Positions 11,903 to 19,168 of a stretch of 64,000 nucleotides of DNA are shown here, piece by piece. The stretch spans positions 1,922,001-1,986,000 of the forward strand of contig NZ_JAHSTY010000002.1 in assembly GCF_019145355.1 (NCBI RefSeq), written 5' to 3'. Both the position numbers and the translations under genes were made by a program. The notes under the pieces were generated by a model. It ran no database searches. It saw nothing but the letters and a program-made list of their open reading frames with translations, and had not been told where the DNA came from. This DNA is from Pseudomonas azadiae. Lineage in GTDB: Bacteria > Pseudomonadota > Gammaproteobacteria > Pseudomonadales > Pseudomonadaceae. The first letter of the stretch is position 1. Every line of letters starts with the position of its first letter.

Positions 11903-11911
11903 ACGATCAGG

Positions 11912-11930
11912 CCCACGCGCTGCGTGTGGG
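11912..11930. repeat. Short GC-rich hairpin repeat
   Basis: CCCACGCGCTGCGTGTGGG follows the mtlR stop by 9 nt. It closely resembles the hairpin at 12631-12649. It may end mtlR transcription and also marks the left side of the accessory block. Confidence 0.5.
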
Positions 11931-11979
11931 GATGTTCTTGTTAATCAGCTTTCAGGCCGTAGCAAGACTCTGCGAGAGA

Positions 11980-12453
11980 TCAATCGTGTCCGGAATCAAT
12001 CAAGGAGAAACTTATATTGTTAACTCTAAAATTTTCCAGATAGCTGAGAGTCACCATCACGTTGGGATGTGCCTTTTGGTCCAAATGATATATGTCCGCT
12101 CCGCCCCGCATACCCAATCCACCTGGCAGTTTTACGGAGGGCTTGGATTTAATGGGCACACCTAAAACCTCACGTACGTATCGTTGATCCATATCTAACT
12201 TGAACGGTTGAGGTAATTGCCCGGCATAAACCGGTTGCCCGACCGTCGGGATGAGTGTGATCAAAATCTGCTTCAGGGACTTGGTCCTGTCATTGAAGAG
12301 CAACTCCACTCCCTCTACTGGACGCATGGTCGGCCAATCGCTGTCCTCAAATGGCTTCACCAGCGGTTGACTGGGAATCTTCCCACTTGCTACAAGTTCG
12401 ATAAAACCAAGTCCTAAACTCTCTACCCACAACTTAGTCGCTGGCGCACCCAT
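11980..12453 (-). CDS. DUF6392-like pyocin-type immunity protein, copy 2
   Basis: A 157-residue soluble protein without signal peptide. It is a diverged paralogue of the product of 12692-13171: both share an N-terminal helix with a GLG core, a PVEGVELLF / PESGVELWF strand, a Y-x-G-x-LP-x-P-x-x-x-x-M segment and the block V-LG-P-x-x-SK-x-x-VK. ATG at 12453 is preceded by GAGAGGG. I recognise it as DUF6392-like, a family often found beside pyocin- or PAAR-type toxins. It lies last in the effector-immunity row. It may protect against a related toxin (orphan immunity) rather than the adjacent one. The stretch is A/T-richer than its flanks. Confidence 0.68.
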   Translation of the reverse strand: MGAPATKLWVESLGLGFIELVASGKIPSQPLVKPFEDSDWPTMRPVEGVELLFNDRTKSLKQILITLIPTVGQPVYAGQLPQPFKLDMDQRYVREVLGVPIKSKPSVKLPGGLGMRGGADIYHLDQKAHPNVMVTLSYLENFRVNNISFSLIDSGHD

Positions 12454-12628
12454 CAGTACCCTCTCTGAATTTGGTTGATGTCATGTAATTGTCGGCGAGC
12501 AGCCTAAATATTAAACCAAGCGCCCCTCTCATCCGGACTTAATTGCATCCAAGGGCATAACACCTTCCTGCTATCGACAGTTAGCGGAGCAACGGTTAAC
12601 TGAGCATAGTCTATGCTTGACGTGATCA

Positions 12629-12651
12629 TTCCCACGCGCTGCGCGTGGGAA
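12629..12651. repeat. Short GC-rich hairpin repeat
   Basis: A perfect 9-bp stem (TTCCCACGC / GCGTGGGAA, loop GCTGC) in the 238-nt gap between the two immunity-like genes. It is nearly the same as the hairpin after mtlR, and of a kind scattered between Pseudomonas genes. I see nothing else clear in this gap. Confidence 0.6.
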
Positions 12652-12691
12652 CGTTACTATTTATTAGTCGAATTTAACTTTCAGAGCAAGT

Positions 12692-13171
12692 TCAATTATG
12701 GTGTGTATTTCTCAAACAGAATCCCATGCTACACACCATATCGTCATTACGATATTGAAATCCGAGGTGAACACCTGGATAACCAAAACCGTCCATGCGG
12801 TAGGTGTCGCTACCACCGTACCCCCGATATTTTAAAATTTTAACCGGCTCCTTCGACTCGAAAGGCTCCCCAAACAATCTATGGACGTCGATTCGACTCA
12901 TTTTAATTGTAAGAGGCGAAGGCAACTCACCGGTATAAAAGTGAATACCACCAGCCATGTTAATTAAAGAAAAAAGAACCTCAGTGAGGACTCTATTTTC
13001 CGCTCTAAACCACAGTTCAACACCAGACTCTGGCTTCTGGATCAAATATTCATTATCGTCACCCTCTAATGAGCGTGCCAGAGGCTTGCTCGTAATCACA
13101 CCCTCCGCTAGAAGGTTTACATGAGTAGATCCAAGCCCGGCCAGCAAGCGTTTGATCGTCAAGGCATCCAT
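12692..13171 (-). CDS. DUF6392-like pyocin-type immunity protein, copy 1 (cognate)
   Basis: A 159-residue soluble protein, predicted antidote of the toxin encoded just upstream. The ATG at 13171 overlaps the toxin stop (TAATG), with AAGGGTGG in front as ribosome-binding site, so antidote synthesis is coupled to toxin translation. An in-frame GTG at 13180 is less likely. Sequence blocks ESGVELWFRAENR, FYTGELPSPLTIKM and LFGEPFESKEPVKI are shared with the second copy. Immunity function is inferred from position and family, not from any active-site evidence. Confidence 0.72.
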   Translation of the reverse strand: MDALTIKRLLAGLGSTHVNLLAEGVITSKPLARSLEGDDNEYLIQKPESGVELWFRAENRVLTEVLFSLINMAGGIHFYTGELPSPLTIKMSRIDVHRLFGEPFESKEPVKILKYRGYGGSDTYRMDGFGYPGVHLGFQYRNDDMVCSMGFCLRNTHHN

Positions 13172-14633
13172 TAGTACCACCCTTGTTCTTGATTGATCTT
13201 ATGCATTTTGGCGCGAGCCTCTTCCAAGCTTTTTTGAGTGAAGCCTTCCTCAATCATGTAAGGTCTAATCACGTCGAAATTACTCTCTACAGCCGCCCGA
13301 AGATCAGCGGCGTCAAAGTGCTGCTTAACTTTATTGTTACGCCCACCGTACGTCTCGCTATATTTTTGATGGATATGAGCAGGAATAGCAATGCTGGCTA
13401 CTCGCATGAGCAACTCGTTGATTTCGTAATCCATAAACGCTATGGATACGTTTTTCAGATATCGCCTGATCGCCGCCTGCGAAGGCATATGATCCACATG
13501 CAAACCGCGCCTTGATGGCCGCTGAAAGCCCCATAGATGTCGACCTCCAACGGCCTGACCGCCGGCTTGGCAAACACCAAATACAACGGCGGCACACCCG
13601 AATCAGCCGGAAACGAAATGATCGTATCCTGCCAGGTGATGTTTTCTGCATCCCGCCCTGGATAGTGACTGATCGCCGAATCTTGCCCCACCGCAATCGG
13701 GTGAACAAATACATTATCCAAGCGCTCAGGTGTTCCGGGATACGGGCTCGGCACGCTGACAACCGGGCCGTGGTTCGGCGTCCATGTGATGCTGATGCCA
13801 TCCAGCACCGCCACCATCGCCCTGTGGTCCTCATTCCACCGGGCTTGCGCAACGGGTACGCGGTCGGCGCCACTGCCAGGTTGGGTATGTAGGCCGTAAA
13901 CACTCAGTTCACCGGACTCATCCTGGCGAAACTGGAAACGCACTCGCGTGCTGGCCAAACGCATCCCCTCCAACTGCTCCGAGGTGTACAGCGTTGAGTC
14001 ACCGATATCCCGTGGCCAGAATGCCAGCAGCACGAGGTTGAGGGCGGAACTGGCGCCGGCCAAGCCTCGTACAGCCCAGGTACCGAGGTCGCTGCCGAGT
14101 GTGCCGGCTACCCTGCCAACGGCGCCCGTGGTACCGGTTGAAGCCATGAGGGCGGTGGTGCCGAAGTTTTTGGCGTTTTCCGGGGCGGTGCCCGCGGCCG
14201 TAGAGCCGGCTGGCACCGAAACGCAGGATTTGGCAAAAACGCAGGCATCAGCGGCACAATTCGACGCAACGGGCGCGGCATAATTCGCAGGGGCCGAGGC
14301 GGATGCAGTCGGCCTCATTACAACCGGGGTGACACGTTGAGGTTGGGGACCGAACTCCTGACATTTGGAACTCTGATTGGCAATCAACTCCGGCGGAGGA
14401 TCGCATTTGCAGATGCACAGATCACCCTCCAGCGCCGCTTGCTTGCCGTTCCACTCTTCGTGCAAATGAGGGCCGGTAAGCGCGATGAAGCCTTCAGTGC
14501 CGCAAGCCGGGCAAGCGACCCGGTCACCCTCCCTTGAGATTAATTCGCCGTTGAAACTGGTGCGCTCACAACCACTGGTCACTTTGCCACCCGCTGTGGT
14601 GGTTGAACCCGTGGTGATGTTGTAGCGCCTCAC
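13171..14633 (-). pseudogene. PAAR / S-type-pyocin polymorphic toxin, frameshifted before its toxin domain
   Basis: Predicted type VI secretion cargo effector. GTG at 14633 overlaps the preceding PAAR stop (GTGA). Domains: an N-terminal PAAR-like unit with cysteine pairs (CPACGTEG, CICKC; ~1-75), an Ala/Thr/Pro-rich linker with hydrophobic stretches (~85-190), then an S-type pyocin-like domain (~215-375) ending KPAVRPLEVDIYGAFSG. Around 13516-13518 the frame is lost and stops at 13455, after 392 codons. The toxin domain continues in another frame to 13171 (HVDHMPSQAAIRRYL, HQKYSETYGGRN, ending EQGWY). Adding one G after GGCC would restore SGRSRRGLHVDHMPS. So the gene is either inactivated by a 1-nt deletion or carries a sequencing error. 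The toxin may be an HNH-like nuclease (His/Asp-rich motif), but this is a guess. Confidence 0.75.
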
Positions 14634-15010
14634 ATCTGACTCTCCACGCGATATCCAGGCTTTAAAAGGCCAGGAATACCATCGCCGTCCGCGTACTCCA
14701 CCACCTGAGCCAGGTTTTGCAGGCTGCCCGTCACGGTGTCGCCGTTGTCGGTAGCGCTGCCGACAATGGCGATGGGCAGACCTTTGTAGGTGGCTGCGAA
14801 ACCTGCTCCCGAGACAATTTCGCTCTCTTTGCCATCGGGGTAGCGCACTCGGTCGCCGACGCACGCGATGCGCAAGTCATGGATCTCTAGGCTGGTGCTT
14901 GCAGTAATGATTTCTCCACCCATACGCGTTCTTGAGCCGAGTGTCGCGTAGTCGTAGATGGCTTTGATTGGGCGAGTTGATTGTTGGATTTCAGTATCGG
15001 TGTCTTTCAT
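14630..15010 (-). CDS. PAAR-domain spike-tip protein
   Basis: A 126-residue PAAR protein, the sharp tip of a type VI secretion spike. The PAAR repeats are visible in YATLGSRTRMGGEIIT, LRIACVGDRVRYPDGKE and LPIAIVGSATDNGDTVTGSL. It lacks the metal-binding cysteines seen in the next gene. ATG at 15010 has AAGGACG upstream. Its stop overlaps the GTG start of the PAAR effector by 3 nt, so two PAAR-type proteins are made from one message. No VgrG or T6SS core genes are in the window, so it must use a machine encoded elsewhere. Confidence 0.8.
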   Translation of the reverse strand: MKDTDTEIQQSTRPIKAIYDYATLGSRTRMGGEIITASTSLEIHDLRIACVGDRVRYPDGKESEIVSGAGFAATYKGLPIAIVGSATDNGDTVTGSLQNLAQVVEYADGDGIPGLLKPGYRVESQM

Positions 15011-15326
15011 GCTTCGTCCTTTTTTAGCGTGCAGGGGTGCTCAAACGCGGTCTTGGCGTTGAGTTATGCAGAGGGATGGCGCCGAAATGGCGCAAGGAAG
15101 ATGGTGCTGACTAGTACAAAGCCAAACAACTGACCGTTCGGCTAGGTATTGGGAAACGCAGAAACGTCTGGCAAGGATTTGAGGTTGTCCCTAGGACACT
15201 CAATCTCTAGTCTCCGTACACCGCTGCACACACAGCGGTTGGGCGTCGCGGCCCGGTGTAATCAGGCGCAAAGTGCCATTTCCGCTTTCAGTTGACGCCT
15301 TTTTATCGTCTACTGTGCGGCCTTAT

Positions 15327-15399
15327 GGTGGCTGTGCGCGGGATACCTTCGGGTATGCCGGTTTCCTGATTCCGGTCCGCGAACCTGCGTACAGCTACC
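15327..15399 (+). ncRNA. Cloverleaf-like structured leader upstream of the DUF6124 gene
   Basis: In the 444-nt divergent gap 15011-15454. An outer stem GGTGGCTGT (15327-15335) pairs with ACAGCTACC (15391-15399; one G-U). It encloses two perfect hairpins: ATACC-TTCG-GGTAT (15343-15356) with a UUCG tetraloop, and CCGG/CCGG (15358-15361 with 15372-15375). A third hairpin, ATCGC/GCGAT, follows at 15405-15420. The structure ends about 55 nt before the DUF6124 ATG. An open frame of 61 codons crosses it but has no coding look. I recall similar leaders before DUF6124 genes in Pseudomonas, but cannot confirm this here. Left of it, 15217-15238 holds another hairpin (ACCGCTG/CAGCGGT). Confidence 0.55.
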
Positions 15400-15454
15400 A
15401 CCCAATCGCGTCGCGGCGATCAGTGGTAGCTCCACTTAAATCAGGAGTTTCACC

Positions 15455-15703
15455 ATGATCAAACCCACCCCAAATCCCCCAATCGATCCAACACCCAGCG
15501 TGCTATTCACCGTAAAAAACGGCATCTGCACTCAAGACCTACTGGTCAACCTCAGCGAATCACTCGCCTCCGCCCACGCCCTGACCTGCGATTTTGCCTT
15601 TGAGCTCGACGGCTCGCGGCGCGAAGGCGCGCTGGGTATTGCCCAGTTGATCGAAGTGTCTCGATTGCTGGCTGAGCGGGTACTGGCTGATATCGAGCGT
15701 TAA
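15455..15703 (+). CDS. DUF6124 family small protein
   Basis: An 82-residue cytosolic protein beginning MIKPTPNPPIDPTPSVLFTV, with the core LLVNLSESLASAHALTCDFAFELDGSRR and the end ALGIAQLIEVSRLLAERVL. This matches the DUF6124 family of short Pseudomonas proteins; function unknown. AGGAG precedes the ATG. Its mRNA would carry the structured leader described above. It is shorter than many relatives, lacking the usual middle segment with a DSKKLHDAAERALDHHL-like helix. Confidence 0.75.
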   Translation: MIKPTPNPPIDPTPSVLFTVKNGICTQDLLVNLSESLASAHALTCDFAFELDGSRREGALGIAQLIEVSRLLAERVLADIER

Positions 15704-15713
15704 ATACGGCATC

Positions 15714-15742
15714 GATCGTCCCCACGCGCCACGGGGACGATC
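15714..15742. repeat. Perfect hairpin after DUF6124 gene
   Basis: A 10-bp perfect stem GATCGTCCCC / GGGGACGATC with a 9-nt loop, 10 nt past the DUF6124 stop. It probably ends that transcript, although no T-tract follows, and it separates the accessory block from the mtlE promoter region. Confidence 0.55.
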
Positions 15743-15849
15743 ATCGAGTGCAAAAAAGTATCAGTGAGCGTGCGCCCAAGGATTTGTCACCGTGGCGTTT
15801 GAAGGCTGTAATCAACGCACACTCTTCCTGACTCCCTGTAGGAAGACAC

Positions 15850-15860
15850 AACAACAATAA
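15850..15860 (+). promoter_or_regulatory. Candidate Hfq/Crc (CA) motif in mtlE leader
   Basis: AACAACAATAA fits the AAnAAnAA target of the Hfq/Crc catabolite-repression system of Pseudomonas. It lies ~42 nt before the mtlE ATG, further up than a site that directly blocks the ribosome. Confidence 0.45.
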
Positions 15861-15901
15861 CTGTCCTTCCGTAGCCCCTGGGCGCGGAAATGGAGTGCGC
15901 G

Positions 15902-17224
15902 ATGAAGTTCACAGCAAAAGCTCTGCTTGTCTCTACCTGCATGATGACCTGCATGACCCTCAGCGCCGTCAGCCTTGGCGCGCAAACCCTGACCATTGCC
16001 ACCGTCAACAACAGCGACATGATCCGCATGCAAAAGCTCTCGAAAACCTTCGAGGCCGAGCATCCGGAGATCAAGCTGAATTGGGTGGTGCTCGAAGAAA
16101 ACGTGCTGCGCCAGCGCCTGACCACCGACATCGCCACACAAGGCGGGCAGTTCGACGTGCTGACCATCGGCATGTACGAAGCTGCACTGTGGGGCGCCAA
16201 GGGTTGGCTGGAGCCGATGAAGGATTTGCCGGCGTCCTACGACCTTGACGACGTGTTCCCGTCGGTACGTGACGGTTTGTCTGTGAAGGGCTCGCTGTAT
16301 GCCCTGCCGTTCTACGCCGAAAGCTCGATCACCTATTACCGCACCGACCTGTTCAAGAACGCCGGGCTGAGCATGCCCGAGCATCCGACCTGGAGCCAGA
16401 TCGGCGAATTCGCGGCCAAACTCACCGACAAGAGCAAGGAGCAATACGGCCTGTGCCTGCGCGGCAAAGCCGGTTGGGGCGAGAACATGGCGCTGATCAC
16501 CACCCTGGCCAACGGCTACGGTGCGCGCTGGTTCGATGAGAAGTGGCAGCCGGAATTCAACGGCCCTGAATGGAAAGACGCGCTGAACTTCTACGTGGAC
16601 AACATGAAGAAATCCGGTCCGCCGGGTGCGTCCAGCAACGGTTTCAACGAAAACCTGGCGCTGTTCAACAGCGGCAAGTGCGCGATCTGGGTGGATGCCA
16701 GCGTGGCCGGTTCGTTTGTCACCGACAAAACCCAGAGCAAGGTGGCTGACCACGTCGGCTTTACCTTCGCCCCGCACGAGAAGACCGACAAGGGCACCTC
16801 GTGGCTGTACTCCTGGAGCCTGGCGATCCCGACCAGTTCCAAGGCCAAGGACGCCGCCAAGGTGTTCACCAGTTGGGCCACCTCCAAGGAATATGGCGCA
16901 TTGGTCGCCAAGACCGACGGCGTCGCCAACGTACCGCCGGGCACGCGCAAGTCGACCTACAGCGACGCATACATGAAGGCTGCGCCGTTCGCCAAGGTGA
17001 CCCTGGAATCGCTGAAAGTGGCGGACCCGACCAAACCGACGCTCAAGCCGGTGCCGTATATCGGTATCCAGTTGGTGACCATTCCTGAATTCCAGGCGAT
17101 CGGGACCCAGGTCGGCAAGTTCTTCTCGGGTGCGCTGACCGGTCAGCAGACGGTGGATGCGGCATTGACCGCTGCGCAGACCACTACCGAGCGGGAAATG
17201 AAGCGGGCGGGTTATCCCAAGTAA
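15902..17224 (+). CDS. mtlE: Polyol ABC transporter, substrate-binding protein MtlE
   Basis: A 440-residue periplasmic solute-binding protein (family 1) for mannitol, sorbitol and arabitol. The signal peptide is MKFTAKALLVSTCMMTCMTLSAVSLGAQ, cleaved near residue 28. I chose ATG 15902 because GGAG lies 6 nt upstream; the ATG at 15890 would put four extra residues before the signal peptide. Mature features include KLSKTFEAEHPEIKLNW, TDIATQGGQFDVLTIGMYE and KCAIWVDASVAGSF. First gene of mtlEFGKDYZ. A REPIN lies between it and mtlF, which may let this subunit be made in excess. Confidence 0.95.
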   Translation: MKFTAKALLVSTCMMTCMTLSAVSLGAQTLTIATVNNSDMIRMQKLSKTFEAEHPEIKLNWVVLEENVLRQRLTTDIATQGGQFDVLTIGMYEAALWGAKGWLEPMKDLPASYDLDDVFPSVRDGLSVKGSLYALPFYAESSITYYRTDLFKNAGLSMPEHPTWSQIGEFAAKLTDKSKEQYGLCLRGKAGWGENMALITTLANGYGARWFDEKWQPEFNGPEWKDALNFYVDNMKKSGPPGASSNGFNENLALFNSGKCAIWVDASVAGSFVTDKTQSKVADHVGFTFAPHEKTDKGTSWLYSWSLAIPTSSKAKDAAKVFTSWATSKEYGALVAKTDGVANVPPGTRKSTYSDAYMKAAPFAKVTLESLKVADPTKPTLKPVPYIGIQLVTIPEFQAIGTQVGKFFSGALTGQQTVDAALTAAQTTTEREMKRAGYPK

Positions 17225-17259
17225 GCCGCTCCCCCCGTAAACATGGAAGCAGAGCTTTT

Positions 17260-17344
17260 GTGGGAGCTGGCTTGCCTGCGATGCAGACAACTCGGTCTGT
17301 CAGTTACACCGAGGTGATGCCTTCGCAGGCAAGCCAGCTACCAC
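17260..17344. repeat. REPIN (GTGGGAGCTGG family) between mtlE and mtlF
   Basis: Two inverted REP arms, GTGGGAGCTGGCTTGCCTGC at 17260 and the imperfect complement GCAGGCAAGCCAGCTACCAC ending at 17344, flank a short spacer. It forms a long hairpin in the mtl mRNA, 36 nt after the mtlE stop. Confidence 0.9.
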
Positions 17345-17399
17345 ATTTGACCGCGTTTGGCTCCCTTGTTTTGCATGTACCTGACTGGTCTTGATCCTC

Positions 17400-18290
17400 A
17401 TGAATACAACACCCAAAAACCGCCTGGCCAACCCCGGCTGGTTCCTCGTCAGCCCTTCGGTGGCCTTGCTGCTGCTGTGGATGATCGTGCCGCTGGGCAT
17501 GACCCTGTACTTTTCGCTGATCCGCTACAACCTGCTCTACCCCGGTGAAAACCAGTTCGTGGGGCTGGAGAACTTTACCTACTTCGTCACCGACTCGGGT
17601 TTCCTGCCCGGCGCCACCAACACCCTGTTGCTGGTGGGCAGCGTGCTGCTGATCAGCGTGGTGTTCGGTGTGTTGATCAGTGCGCTGCTGGAGGCCAGTG
17701 AGTTCTTTGGCCGCGGCCTGGTGCGGGTTTTGTTGATCTCACCGTTCTTCATCATGCCCACCGTCGGTGCGCTGATCTGGAAGAACCTGATTTTCCACCC
17801 GGTGTCGGGAATTCTCGCCGCCGTGTGGAAGTTCTTTGGCGCCGAACCGGTGGACTGGCTGGCGCACTACCCGCTGCTGTCGATCATCATCATTGTGTCG
17901 TGGCAATGGCTGCCCTTTGCGATCCTGCTGCTGATGACCGCCATGCAGTCCCTCGACCAGGAACAAAAGGAAGCCGCGCGCCTGGACGGTGCCGGCGCCA
18001 TCGCGATCTTCTGGCACCTGACCCTGCCCCACCTGGCGCGCCCGATTGCGGTGGTGGTGATGATCGAGACGATCTTCCTGCTCTCGGTGTTCGCCGAAAT
18101 CTTCACCACCACCAACGGTGGCCCCGGCTACGCCTCGACCAACCTCGCCTACCTGATCTACAACCAGGCGCTGGTGCAGTTCGACGTGGGCATGGCCTCG
18201 GCCGGCGGCTTGATTGCCGTGGTCATCGCCAATATCGCGGCGATCATCCTGGTGCGGATGATCGGCAAAAACCTGACTGACAAGCCTTGA
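17400..18290 (+). CDS. mtlF: Polyol ABC transporter permease MtlF
   Basis: A 296-residue inner-membrane permease (MalF/UgpA type) with about six membrane helices. The first is VALLLLWMIVPLGMTLYFS. The ABC-docking EAA loop is EQKEAARLDGAGAIAIFWHLTLP-like, near residue 185. ATG 17400 is used; an in-frame TTG at 17391 is possible. No good Shine-Dalgarno is visible, which fits weaker expression than mtlE. Works with MtlG and MtlK to import mannitol. Confidence 0.93.
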   Translation: MNTTPKNRLANPGWFLVSPSVALLLLWMIVPLGMTLYFSLIRYNLLYPGENQFVGLENFTYFVTDSGFLPGATNTLLLVGSVLLISVVFGVLISALLEASEFFGRGLVRVLLISPFFIMPTVGALIWKNLIFHPVSGILAAVWKFFGAEPVDWLAHYPLLSIIIIVSWQWLPFAILLLMTAMQSLDQEQKEAARLDGAGAIAIFWHLTLPHLARPIAVVVMIETIFLLSVFAEIFTTTNGGPGYASTNLAYLIYNQALVQFDVGMASAGGLIAVVIANIAAIILVRMIGKNLTDKP

Positions 18291-18300
18291 GGGCCGCGCC

Positions 18301-19131
18301 ATGACGCTTCAACAATCCCGCCGCCTGCAAAGCCTGTTGCTCGGCACGTTGGCCTGGGCCATCGCGATCCTGATTTTCTTTCCGATCTTCTGGATGGTGC
18401 TGACCAGCTTCAAGACCGAAATCGACGCGTTCGCCACGCCGCCGCAGTTCATCTTCACGCCGACGCTGGAGAACTACCTGCACATCAACGAGCGCAGCAA
18501 CTACTTCAGTTATGCATGGAACTCGGTGCTGATTTCCTTCAGCGCCACGGCGCTTTGCCTGCTGATCTCGGTGCCGGCCGCCTACTCCATGGCGTTCTAC
18601 GAAACCCAGCGTACCAAGGGCACGCTGCTGTGGATGCTGTCGACCAAAATGCTGCCGCCGGTGGGCGTGCTGATGCCGATCTACCTGCTGGCCAAGAGCT
18701 TCGGCCTGCTGGATACGCGCATTGCGCTGATCATCATCTACACCCTGATCAACCTGCCGATTGTGGTGTGGATGGTTTACACCTACTTCAAGGACATCCC
18801 CAAGGACATCCTCGAAGCCGCCCGCCTCGACGGCGCAACCCTGTGGCAGGAAATGGTCCGCGTGCTGCTGCCGATCGCCAAGGGTGGCCTGGCGTCCACC
18901 GTGCTGTTGTCGCTGATCCTCTGCTGGAACGAGGCGTTCTGGTCGCTCAACCTGACCTCGTCCAGCGCCGCGCCGCTGACGGCGCTGATCGCCTCCTACT
19001 CCAGCCCCGAAGGCTTGTTCTGGGCCAAATTGTCCGCCGTGTCGACCCTGGCCTGCGCGCCGATCCTGATCTTTGGCTGGATCAGCCAGAAACAGCTGGT
19101 GCGCGGTTTGTCCTTCGGCGCCGTGAAATAA
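18301..19131 (+). CDS. mtlG: Polyol ABC transporter permease MtlG
   Basis: A 276-residue permease of the MalG type, the second half of the membrane channel. Six helices are visible, from LAWAIAILIFFPIFWMVLTS to ILIFGWISQKQL. The EAA loop is DILEAARLDGATLWQEMVRV near residue 175. Starts 10 nt after mtlF with GAGGG upstream of the ATG. Confidence 0.94.
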   Translation: MTLQQSRRLQSLLLGTLAWAIAILIFFPIFWMVLTSFKTEIDAFATPPQFIFTPTLENYLHINERSNYFSYAWNSVLISFSATALCLLISVPAAYSMAFYETQRTKGTLLWMLSTKMLPPVGVLMPIYLLAKSFGLLDTRIALIIIYTLINLPIVVWMVYTYFKDIPKDILEAARLDGATLWQEMVRVLLPIAKGGLASTVLLSLILCWNEAFWSLNLTSSSAAPLTALIASYSSPEGLFWAKLSAVSTLACAPILIFGWISQKQLVRGLSFGAVK

Positions 19132-19168
19132 CGGCTTCCACTAAAAATTCTGTAAGCGGAGGCCCATC

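Noticed and set aside
13455..13527. Programmed ribosomal frameshift in the PAAR effector
   Set aside because: No slippery heptamer, stimulatory stem or homologous precedent is visible at 13517; a plain 1-nt loss or read error is simpler.
15273..15458. 61-codon frame upstream of the DUF6124 gene as a leader peptide gene
   Set aside because: No ribosome-binding site, unlikely composition, and the same bases form strong RNA stems.
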